A DNA stretch of 64,000 nt from Formicincola oecophyllae. Its GTDB lineage: Bacteria; Pseudomonadota; Alphaproteobacteria; Acetobacterales; Acetobacteraceae. The position numbers and the translations under genes are program-made. The stretch is taken from positions 372,001 through 436,000 of the forward strand of contig NZ_CP038231.1 in NCBI RefSeq assembly GCF_006542395.2, written 5' to 3'. Every line of letters begins with the position of its first letter. Position 1 is the stretch's first letter. Positions 1 through 9,835 of the stretch are shown in pieces. Under the pieces are notes generated by a model that ran no database searches, had not been told where the DNA came from, and saw only the letters and a program-made list of their open reading frames with translations.

Positions 1-268
1 CTGCCATGGAGGCCAGGATCTCCACCGCATCCCTGAAACCATGGCCTTCCGCTTTGATGAGCCAGCTTATGGCATCGCCATGCTCCTGGCAGGAGAAGCA
101 ATGGTAATGGTCGTCATAAACATAAAAGGAGGGGGTTTTCTCCCCGTGGAAAGGACAGCATGTTTTCCAATGCTGCGATGAGCGCACCAGCTTGTGGCGC
201 TTGCCAATCAGCTGCACCAAGCTAGTGCGGGCGCGCAGGGCATCAAGGAAAGTGTGGTCAATGGCCAT
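1..268 (-). CDS. dnaG: DNA primase DnaG, N-terminal part (cut by the window edge)
   Basis: Replicative primase that makes RNA primers for the replisome. Only the first 89 codons are in the window and the gene runs off the left edge. The reverse strand from the ATG at 268 gives MAIDHTFLDALRARTS followed by a CHC2-type zinc-binding domain: C-C-P-F-H-G-E-K-T-P-S-F near residues 39-50 and H-C-F-S-C near residues 58-62. The ATG is preceded by a strong GAAAGGAGG ribosome binding site. It follows the YqeY-like gene on the same strand, a common arrangement (yqeY-dnaG, often then rpoD). Confidence 0.93.
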   Translation of the reverse strand, partial: MAIDHTFLDALRARTSLVQLIGKRHKLVRSSQHWKTCCPFHGEKTPSFYVYDDHYHCFSCQEHGDAISWLIKAEGHGFRDAVEILASMA

Positions 269-399
269 GGTGCCCTCCTTTCACGCTCTCAGGATTTGGG
301 AACAGTGGCTTAGGCGGCCTGGTTGCCCCGCCCCCTTAAGCACACTTTGGCCCCACCTCTGCCAAGGTCAAAAGGCGGGGAAGGCGTCAGCCTGACTCC

Positions 400-852
400 T
401 CAGCCCAGCTTGGCTTTGACCATAGGGGCTGCGCGGGCAGCGTCCAAAGCAGGGCCAAAACGGCCTTTCAAAACGCCCATGACTTTGCCCATGTCCTTCA
501 TGGAGGTGGCACCCGTGCTCGTGACAGCCTCAGCAACGGCTGCTTCAAGATCAGCATCAGAAGGGCCTTGAGGCAAATAGGATTCAATCACGGCGATTTC
601 GCCTTCCTCCTTCTCAGCCAGTTCGGGGCGCCCACCCTGGCGGTAGAGGGCTGCTGATTCAGTGCGCGACTTGATCATGGAGCGCAGCGCGCCCATTACG
701 TCGCTTTCCGTGACGTCCCCAGAACCGGCGCGGGCGGCCACATCCAGGTCCTTGAGCTTGGCAGTGATGGCGCGCAGGCGTGCGACCTGCGCCATGTCCT
801 TGGCTTTCATGGCTGTTTTGAGGTCAGCCATCACTTGCTGGCGAATGTCCAT
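400..852 (-). CDS. GatB/YqeY-domain protein
   Basis: 150-residue protein matching the YqeY family in length and composition. These small helical proteins resemble the C-terminal tRNA-binding part of GatB, but their cellular role is not firmly known. Visible family features are the N-terminal MDIRQQVMADLKTAMKAKD helix, an alanine-rich central helix pair, and a C-terminal stretch with G-K-V-M-G-V-L-K. The ATG at 852 follows GGGAGAAG on the reverse strand. It lies 131 bp upstream of dnaG and is probably co-transcribed with it. It is divergent from carA, so both share the 853-1034 control region. Confidence 0.88.
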   Translation of the reverse strand: MDIRQQVMADLKTAMKAKDMAQVARLRAITAKLKDLDVAARAGSGDVTESDVMGALRSMIKSRTESAALYRQGGRPELAEKEEGEIAVIESYLPQGPSDADLEAAVAEAVTSTGATSMKDMGKVMGVLKGRFGPALDAARAAPMVKAKLG

Positions 853-945
853 GGATTCTTCTCCCTAATATTCTCCCACACCTAGTGGGTCAGGCTGCCT
901 AGCACGGGCCATGGTGGGCTCCAACTTTGACGGCCCAACCCTTCA

Positions 946-1027
946 TGGGAACTTTTTTCCCAGGGCGCGTCTAAGTCATAGCATTGTGGCCTTGACAGTG
1001 TGGGAAAAAAATTCCCATCTCTTCCCA
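946..1027. promoter_or_regulatory. Tandem dyads TGGGAA-N5-TTCCCA in the carA/yqeY control region
   Basis: Two perfect 17-bp inverted repeats with identical arms lie at 946-962 (spacer CTTTT) and 1001-1017 (spacer AAAAA), 55 bp apart. A further half-site TTCCCA is at 1022-1027. A consensus -35 TTGACA sits at 992-997 pointing toward carA, so the second dyad falls in the -35/-10 spacer; the -10 itself is weak (about 1015-1021). The layout looks like a pair of operators. The binding protein is unknown; the HTH-like domain on CarA itself is the obvious candidate. Confidence 0.6.
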
Positions 1028-1034
1028 ACAGGCA

Positions 1035-2594
1035 GTGTCTGACAACACACCAATGGAGCCAGAGAACCCACCTATGCAGGATGTGGACAGCATTATCACG
1101 GCCGCTGGTGGTGCGGCTCATGTGGCCAGGCTTGCCGGCGTTGGTTCAGAAGCCGTGCGCAAATGGCGCCAGTCAGGTGCCATCCCCGCCAAGCATTGGC
1201 CCCTTTTCCTAAGCTTCCCTGGGGTGAACATGGCAATGTTGACTGCTCTTGCGCCACGACAGAAATCCACCACGCTGCGCCCCAAGCCGCTTCAGGCTCA
1301 GCGCGCCGCCACACCACCTGCTCCCTCCACCCACCATGGGAAGGACCGCATGACCCAACGCACCACCCCCAACCACTTGCGCGCTAACCTGCACCAACCT
1401 GCTGGGGCGACCGCAGCCCTCATTTTGGCTGATGGTACCGTCCTATGGGGTCGGGGCTTTGGCGCCTACACCCCTGCTGAAGGTGGCCAAGTAGCGGAGC
1501 TCTGCTTCTGCACAGCCATGAGCGGTTACCAGGAAACGCTGACCGACCCTTCCTTCACAGGGCAGATCATCACCTTCACCTTCCCCCACATTGGCAACAC
1601 AGGCACCAATGCTGAAGACCATGAAGCCAGCCATATGCTGGCCGCTGGCATGGTGGTGAAGGACATGGTCACAGAGCCATCCTCCTGGCGCAACGAAGGT
1701 GGCGCTGAAGGTGACCTGCGCGCTTGGCTTACACGGCAGGGCAAGCCAGGCATCGCTGGGTTGGACACGCGTTTCATCACCCGCCTGCTGCGCGACCACG
1801 GGCCACAGTCCGCCGTCATCGCCTACCCAGCTGAAGGTCAGGTGGACGTGAAAAGCGCCCTTGAGCGGGTGCGGCTTTGGGAAGGGCTGGAAGGGGCCGA
1901 TTTGGGCAGCCAAGCGGCCAGGCCGGCGCGAAGCTGGGACAAGGGGCGCTGGGAGGGGTTCATCATGCCCAAAGCCCCCACAGGCACGCCGCGCCGCGTT
2001 GTCGCGCTGGATTTCGGCGCCAAGGACAACATCCTGCGTTCCCTGGTCAGCGCGGGCTGCGCGGTGCAGGTCCTGCCAGGGACAGCCAGCTTTGAAGACA
2101 TCATGGCACAGGCGCCAGAAGGTGTGTTCCTCTCCAATGGGCCTGGGGACCCTGCCGCCACAGGGGTGAAGGTGGTGCCCGTGCTGAAGAAGCTGCTTGA
2201 AAGCGCCATACCCTTGTTTGGCATCTGCCTGGGCCACCAGCTGCTGGCCCATGCGCTCGGTGGCAAGACCACGAAAATGGCCCGCGGCCATCATGGGGCC
2301 AACCAACCCGTGAAGGACCTGGCGACCGGCCGGGTGGAGATCACCAGTCAAAACCATGGTTTCGCTGTGGATGAGGCCAGCTTGCCTGCAGATGTGGTGG
2401 TGACTCACCGCAGTCTGTTTGACGGCACCAATGAAGGCATCGCCTCCCCCCGTCACAAGGCGTTCTCCGTTCAGTACCACCCTGAGGCCAGCCCCGGGCC
2501 GACAGACAGCCAGCACTTGTTCCAGCGCTTTGTGGCCAACATTGACGCAGCACGTGCAGCGCGCGCCAACACCCAAACCAGCCCGAACACCTAA
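1035..2594 (+). CDS. carA: Carbamoyl-phosphate synthase small subunit with N-terminal HTH-like domain
   Basis: Glutaminase subunit that supplies ammonia to CarB for carbamoyl phosphate, the precursor of pyrimidines and arginine. The frame is open for 519 codons from a GTG at 1035. Residues ~14-55 look like a short helix-turn-helix domain ([10 protein letters not shown] then [11 protein letters not shown]), similar to the 'carph-isopro' domain as I recall it. Canonical CarA begins at the ATG at 1350 (residue 106, 414-residue product), which has its own GGAAGGA site. The C-terminal class I glutamine amidotransferase has Cys398 in G-I-C-L-G-H-Q and the His482/Glu484 pair in Y-H-P-E. No stop separates the two parts, so either a fusion or two starts is possible; in-frame starts also occur at 1053 and 1074. 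carB follows after 17 bp. Confidence 0.95.
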   Translation: MSDNTPMEPENPPMQDVDSIITAAGGAAHVARLAGVGSEAVRKWRQSGAIPAKHWPLFLSFPGVNMAMLTALAPRQKSTTLRPKPLQAQRAATPPAPSTHHGKDRMTQRTTPNHLRANLHQPAGATAALILADGTVLWGRGFGAYTPAEGGQVAELCFCTAMSGYQETLTDPSFTGQIITFTFPHIGNTGTNAEDHEASHMLAAGMVVKDMVTEPSSWRNEGGAEGDLRAWLTRQGKPGIAGLDTRFITRLLRDHGPQSAVIAYPAEGQVDVKSALERVRLWEGLEGADLGSQAARPARSWDKGRWEGFIMPKAPTGTPRRVVALDFGAKDNILRSLVSAGCAVQVLPGTASFEDIMAQAPEGVFLSNGPGDPAATGVKVVPVLKKLLESAIPLFGICLGHQLLAHALGGKTTKMARGHHGANQPVKDLATGRVEITSQNHGFAVDEASLPADVVVTHRSLFDGTNEGIASPRHKAFSVQYHPEASPGPTDSQHLFQRFVANIDAARAARANTQTSPNT

Positions 2595-2611
2595 AGGGGG
2601 GAGGACACACC

Positions 2612-5887
<3,276 letters not shown>

Positions 5888-5976
5888 GGGGGTCTACAGC
5901 CTGGGGTGGCTAGCGTTCTTGCGCGGGCGGCCCCACATCGGTTAGGCTTGCAGCATTCATCCAAAACCATGGCGTT

Positions 5977-6010
5977 TTGCCACTGCCCTTTACCAAAGGG
6001 GCGGTGGCAA
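5977..6010 (+). terminator. Hairpin between carB and greA
   Basis: An imperfect inverted repeat has arms of about 15 bases (TTGCCACTGCCCTTT and its near complement) around a three-base loop. The T-rich stretch after it is weak and about 10 bases away. It may end carAB transcripts or act in the greA leader. Confidence 0.45.
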
Positions 6011-6092
6011 GGTGCTTATGGTCTTTTGAAGCCCTGCCTTGCTATGGGCACGGCTTCCGTCCCTCCATTCAAGGTTTTTGAGGAGTCACGCC

Positions 6093-6566
6093 ATGCAGAA
6101 AACACCCATGACCGCCCAGGGCCTCAAACATCTTGAAGATGAGTTGCGCCGCCTGAAAACGGAGGAGCGCCCCGCCGTCATCCGCGCCATTGCTGAGGCA
6201 CGCGCCCATGGCGACCTTTCAGAGAACGCTGAATATTCCGCAGCCCGTGAGAAGCAGTCCTTCATCGAAGGGCGCGTTTTGGAACTGGAGGCCCTGATTT
6301 CCACAGCAGAGGTCATCGATCCCAGCACCCTTTCAGGTGACCGCGTTCAGTTCTCAGCCTTCGTCACGCTGGTGGATGAGGAGACCGACAAGGAAAAGAC
6401 CTGGCAAATCGTTGGGGAGCAGGAGGCCGACATCAAAACAGGCCGCCTTTCCGTTGGTGCGCCCTTGGCCAAAGCCTTGATTGGCAAGGAAGTTGGCGAC
6501 ACCGTCTCCGTCCCAGCTCCTGGCGGCGACCGCACTTACGAAATCCTCAAGGTCACGTACAAATGA
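6093..6566 (+). CDS. greA: Transcription elongation factor GreA
   Basis: 157-residue factor that enters the RNA polymerase secondary channel and stimulates cleavage of backtracked transcripts. The N-terminal half is the antiparallel coiled coil with the family signature around H-G-D-L-S-E-N-A-E-Y, which carries the acidic tip (Asp and Glu). The C-terminal half is the FKBP-like domain ending Y-E-I-L-K-V-T-Y-K. The ATG at 6093 has AGGAG 8 bases upstream and gives the standard length; upstream in-frame ATGs would add a non-homologous leader. It is convergent with the AT-rich ORF pair on its right. Confidence 0.97.
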   Translation: MQKTPMTAQGLKHLEDELRRLKTEERPAVIRAIAEARAHGDLSENAEYSAAREKQSFIEGRVLELEALISTAEVIDPSTLSGDRVQFSAFVTLVDEETDKEKTWQIVGEQEADIKTGRLSVGAPLAKALIGKEVGDTVSVPAPGGDRTYEILKVTYK

Positions 6567-6569
6567 CCT

Positions 6570-6941
6570 TCAACTAAACATCATCAAGGGTTTGATTTGA
6601 GAGGCCACCACGTCAAGAACCTTCAAAAGGTTCTCCTCCATTTGTTTGGTGGCCTCCTCAGTTTCCATCTTCGTGGAACTGACGACTTTTGATATTTCGC
6701 TATCCTCCACCATAGGTTCTTTAAGTTGAGGTGTACTCCCTTTATTGGAGGATACACCATGCCTATGTGTAAATCCGTAGTCACCTACTATTTCATTGAT
6801 TATTAATGATATTTTCTTCCAATCCTCATCAATAAGATTGGGAAATACCCATTCTATATATTTTGAAGAATGGACCCTGAACTCAGGAATGGGCTGGCCC
6901 CAAGCGTTAGAGCCTGGATGTTTTCCCGGTAACGCTTCCAA
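6570..6941 (-). CDS. Unknown AT-rich ORF overlapping its upstream neighbour (possible frameshift remnant)
   Basis: A 123-codon frame starting at a TTG at 6941, inside and out of frame with the preceding ORF (6854-7174). The product is hydrophilic, with W-V-F-P-N-L-I-D-E-D-W and a C-terminal run rich in Glu, Lys, Val and Met. I do not recognise a family. The frame is already open for about 30 codons before 6941 without an ATG, so it may be the displaced 3' half of one gene shifted by -1 relative to the upstream ORF. The region is visibly more AT-rich than the flanking greA and hemN. It could be a real coupled gene or a broken one. Confidence 0.4.
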   Translation of the reverse strand: MEALPGKHPGSNAWGQPIPEFRVHSSKYIEWVFPNLIDEDWKKISLIINEIVGDYGFTHRHGVSSNKGSTPQLKEPMVEDSEISKVVSSTKMETEEATKQMEENLLKVLDVVASQIKPLMMFS

Positions 6942-7174
6942 ACATCCCAGCGCAATTGAAACAATTTCATGTTCCGTTCCGAGATTTGCGTCTCGGTCTG
7001 TTGTTTTGTGAACGCCTGTTGGCGTTCAGTAGTTTCTTTGCAGGCTGTCGCCTGTGAACGCGTCTGCCGCCATTGCATCACTGCCAGGATGAACATGCCT
7101 ATGGGAGAGAAGATTGGCACCGCCACAGACAAGATGTGCGACACTTGCTGAAGCAACAGAGACAGACTGACCAA
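6854..7174 (-). CDS. Unknown small single-pass membrane protein
   Basis: 106 codons from a TTG at 7174 that has a good AAGGAAG site upstream. Residues ~10-33 form one hydrophobic segment (V-A-V-P-I-F-S-P-I-G-M-F-I-L-A-V), followed by a Gln/Thr/Glu-rich charged stretch likely to be helical, and then K-L-F-Q-L-R-W-D-V-W-K-R-Y. That last motif is of a kind seen in many small membrane proteins of unknown role. The frame stops shortly after, while the next frame stays open to 6570. It begins only 20 bp after the hemN stop on the same strand, so it is probably read from the hemN transcript. Function unknown. Confidence 0.5.
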   Translation of the reverse strand: MVSLSLLLQQVSHILSVAVPIFSPIGMFILAVMQWRQTRSQATACKETTERQQAFTKQQTETQISERNMKLFQLRWDVWKRYRENIQALTLGASPFLSSGSILQNI

Positions 7175-7193
7175 TTATCACTTCCTTGCCTTG

Positions 7194-8681
7194 TCAGAGC
7201 GCGCTTGAATGGGCTGGCGCACTGCCTGGGGCTGGCAAGTATTCATCAAAAAGCGATGCGATGTTGCGCACGAAGGCCCGCCCCAGCTCCGTCACCTTCA
7301 AGTGGCGGTTCCCCCCCCCCTGGCTGCCCGGGCCCAGCACCAGCAGGCCGTCATCCACATACTGCCCAATCTGCCTGTCCAGTTCTGGAAAGGCGTGGCC
7401 TGGGGCCTCTTCATCCAAATCAACCTCCAGCAGGCACATCAGCTTGTCGATGACGCGCGCGCGCACGCTGTCATCGCCCACACGCTCCAAACCGTGCAGG
7501 ACGGGCCGGCTTTGCGGGCGCGCTTTCATGGCGTTTTTGTACATGGCCGCTGAAGGGGCGTTCTGCGTCAAACCCTGGGGGTAGGATGAAATGGCTGAAG
7601 CCCCCATGCCAACCAGAACCTTGGCCTTGTCCACGGTGTAGCCCTGGAAATTGCGGCGCAGCGTACCCTGGCGCACAGCTTCAGCCATGCTGTCGCTGGG
7701 CAGGACGTAATGGTCCAGCCCCACCACCTGGTAACCGTCCCGCTTCAAGACAGCGTCAATGGTTTGGCGCTGCACCAGGCGTTCACGCACCTGGGGCAGG
7801 GTGCTTTCATCAATCAAGCGTTGGCGCTTCTGTTTCCAGGGCACGTGGGCATAGCCAAACACCGCCAAGCGCTCCGGCTGCCAAGCAGCAACGCGTGCTG
7901 CTGTGCGCGCAACGCTTTCAGCCGTTTGGCGGGGCAGGCCATAGATAAGGTCTATGTTGATAGCCTGAATGCCGGCAGCGCGGACCGCCCTAATGCATTC
8001 AGCCGTCAATTCCTCCGTCTGCCTGCGGCCACAGGCTTCCTGCACGTCCTCTTCCAAATCCTGCACGCCGAAACTGACGCGGTTAAAGCCCATTTCATGA
8101 AGCTGGGGCGGCACGTCCTCAGGTAAGTGGCGGGGGTCCAGCTCAATGGAAATTTCAGCGTCATCAGCCAGGGGGAAACGTTCGCGGATACGTTCCATGA
8201 CGCGCCGCATGGCCGCCATGGGCAGGCTGGTTGGCGTGCCACCCCCCCAATGGAGGTGGGTGATGGGGTGTTCAGCCCCCGTCAGGCCATGAACGCGGTC
8301 AACCTCATCGAGAAGCAGTTCACCATAAGCCAGCCGGCTTTCAACACGGCGCACCACAGCAGTGTTACAAGCACAAAAACTGCAAAGCTCGTCACAGAAC
8401 GGCACGTGAAAATAAAGTGAAAGTGCCTCCCCCCCAGGCAGGGCACGCAGCCACTCAGCTTCCTTGGCAGCATTCACCTGGGCATTGAAGCGCGTGGCGG
8501 GGGGGTAGCTGGTGTAGCGCGGAATCAAGCGTCCGTAACGCGGCAACAAGGCCGATATGGCCTCTACGTCCTGTTCAACGCCCGCAATCAGGCTGGCAAT
8601 GTCAACAGCGCTGCTGCCGTGGACTTCTGCATCTGCATAGGGGTGAACCATGGCGCTTGAATCCATCAAAGGGTGAAACAC
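7194..8681 (-). CDS. hemN: Oxygen-independent coproporphyrinogen III oxidase
   Basis: Radical-SAM enzyme that decarboxylates coproporphyrinogen III to protoporphyrinogen IX in haem synthesis without O2. The [4Fe-4S] cysteines form C-x3-C-x2-C at residues 96, 100 and 103, with an adjoining C-x-C. They follow the family motif P-R-Y-T-S-Y-P near residue 54. A G-G-G-T-P-T SAM-contact motif and a C-terminal HemN domain follow. The start is uncertain: GTG at 8681, ATG at 8666 or ATG at 8651. A run of ten G on the coding strand (7311-7320) encodes part of residues ~454-457 and is a possible slippage site. No clear FNR-like box (TTGAT-N4-ATCAA) was seen upstream. Confidence 0.95.
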   Translation of the reverse strand: MFHPLMDSSAMVHPYADAEVHGSSAVDIASLIAGVEQDVEAISALLPRYGRLIPRYTSYPPATRFNAQVNAAKEAEWLRALPGGEALSLYFHVPFCDELCSFCACNTAVVRRVESRLAYGELLLDEVDRVHGLTGAEHPITHLHWGGGTPTSLPMAAMRRVMERIRERFPLADDAEISIELDPRHLPEDVPPQLHEMGFNRVSFGVQDLEEDVQEACGRRQTEELTAECIRAVRAAGIQAINIDLIYGLPRQTAESVARTAARVAAWQPERLAVFGYAHVPWKQKRQRLIDESTLPQVRERLVQRQTIDAVLKRDGYQVVGLDHYVLPSDSMAEAVRQGTLRRNFQGYTVDKAKVLVGMGASAISSYPQGLTQNAPSAAMYKNAMKARPQSRPVLHGLERVGDDSVRARVIDKLMCLLEVDLDEEAPGHAFPELDRQIGQYVDDGLLVLGPGSQGGGNRHLKVTELGRAFVRNIASLFDEYLPAPGSAPAHSSAL

Positions 8682-8781
8682 TTCTCACAATTAAAGAGGC
8701 GGGGGAATTGGATTGGGCATGGGGGCCATGCGCAACGCTTCATAACAGCCGATTAAAGAAAAAGTAATCTTTAAGTCACAT

Positions 8782-9213
8782 TCAGGCCCCTGAAGGCGTG
8801 AAATCCAAGGCTAGGCCATTGACGCAATGGCGCATGGTTGTGCCTTCGGGGTGCTCCTGGGCGGTGGGGCCATCGTCAAAAACATGGCCTAAATGCCCCC
8901 CGCAACGCGCGCAGTGGATTTCTGTGCGGGTCATGTTGTGGCTGTGGTCAGCCCGTGTGGCAATGGCGCCTTCAGTGCCCTGGGTGAAGCCAGGCCAGCC
9001 ACAGCTAGTGGGGAACTTGGCGCTGCTTTTATAAAGGGGCGCGCCACAGCCAGCGCAGCTGTAAAGGCCAGCGCGCCCCTCCTGGTTGAGGGGGCTTGAG
9101 AAGGGTGGCTCTGTGGCGCCCTCCAACACAGCGCGCCTGGCGGCAGCCATAAAAGGGTCAGAGGCCGTTTTGAGGGAGGGGCTGGGGGCGCTTGCTGGGG
9201 AGCGGTTGTTCAT
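8782..9213 (-). CDS. msrB: Peptide-methionine (R)-S-oxide reductase MsrB
   Basis: Repairs methionine-R-sulfoxide in oxidised proteins using thioredoxin. The 143-residue chain has the two structural zinc pairs (Cys53/Cys56 in C-A-G-C and Cys101/Cys104 in C-A-R-C), the G-W-P-G-F motif near 72-76, the G-H-V-F-D-D-G-P motif, and the catalytic Cys130 in R-H-C-V-N-G. It is a cytoplasmic form: no signal peptide is visible. The residues before about 35 are a low-complexity extension. It lies directly upstream of hemN on the same strand with a 100-bp gap. An A/T-only inverted repeat just past its stop (8753-8774) is too weak to call a terminator. Confidence 0.96.
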   Translation of the reverse strand: MNNRSPASAPSPSLKTASDPFMAAARRAVLEGATEPPFSSPLNQEGRAGLYSCAGCGAPLYKSSAKFPTSCGWPGFTQGTEGAIATRADHSHNMTRTEIHCARCGGHLGHVFDDGPTAQEHPEGTTMRHCVNGLALDFTPSGA

Positions 9214-9350
9214 GCCGGCACTTTAACAGAGTGATAACCGATTGGTCAGCCCTTGTGGTGTCGTCAAACCACTCCCATTTTTGAAACAGGACGTTCACTA
9301 TGCCCTGCAGGCACCTGCCTGCCCAACCATCTTTTTAAGAGAGCCGCACA

Positions 9351-9566
9351 ATGACATTGGACGATTTCAAGACCATCCTCACTGAATTTGAGGCCAGCCA
9401 GTCCCCCCGCATGAATTTGTGGCGCCGCAACGGCTACCATTCCGTGCTGTGCCGCCACCATGAAACCCTTTCCATCAAGGGTGACAACCTTTTGGTCGTG
9501 CCCAAGGATGCCCCTGAGAAACGCCTCTACACCGCCATCAGCGAAATTGAGTGCGTTTCTTTCTAA
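9351..9566 (+). CDS. Small conserved-looking protein of unknown function
   Basis: 71 codons from an ATG with AAGAGAG upstream. The product is compact and mixed alpha/beta in look: M-T-L-D-D-F-K-T-I-L-T-E-F-E at the start, a basic centre (W-R-R-N-G-Y-H and C-R-H-H-E), and an end rich in Glu and Ile. There is no signal peptide or membrane segment. Codon use matches its neighbours, which supports a real gene. It is divergent from msrB. Paired hairpins lie between it and gpmI. I do not recognise a family. Confidence 0.65.
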   Translation: MTLDDFKTILTEFEASQSPRMNLWRRNGYHSVLCRHHETLSIKGDNLLVVPKDAPEKRLYTAISEIECVSF

Positions 9567-9764
9567 ACATCTAAGGCTGGGAGGGGCCGCAGGCATCCTA
9601 ACCCATGCGCCGCGCGCTTCCCTGCCATGAATGTGCCTGCCACAAGGCACACGCGCCCTGCTGGGCCGTTTACATCTGCAGCCCCTGGCCCGATATGTGG
9701 GGCGACGCGTCCACATGCCAGCCACCCTGCTAACGCTCTGCCGGTGGCACCATGGCACGTTGAA

Positions 9765-9819
9765 AGCCCTCCCCCTGTGGAGGGCTGGCAAGACCACAGC
9801 GCCCACAGTGGGCGCTTTT
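9765..9819 (+). terminator. Two adjacent hairpins before gpmI, the second terminator-like
   Basis: First stem: AGCCCTCC/GGAGGGCT at 9765-9772 and 9779-9786. Second stem: AGCGCCC/GGGCGCT at 9798-9804 and 9810-9816, followed by TTT. The second is a short intrinsic-terminator-like structure only about 17 bases before the gpmI start. It could end the small upstream gene or attenuate gpmI. The rest of 9567-9764 holds no gene I can support. Confidence 0.5.
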
Positions 9820-9835
9820 GTTGAAGGAGTGACAC

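Noticed and set aside
1443-2576. 377-codon open frame antisense to carA
   Set aside because: It lies wholly opposite a well-supported gene, its product has no family-like motifs, and GC-rich codon bias routinely opens such frames.
8753-8774. Inverted repeat TTAAAGA / TCTTTAA after msrB, considered as terminator or FNR-type site for hemN
   Set aside because: The stem is only A/T-rich and weak, and it does not match TTGAT-N4-ATCAA.
9306-9321. GCAGGC-ACCT-GCCTGC hairpin before the small gene at 9351
   Set aside because: Short stem without T-run and no clear relation to a promoter; likely chance in GC-rich DNA.
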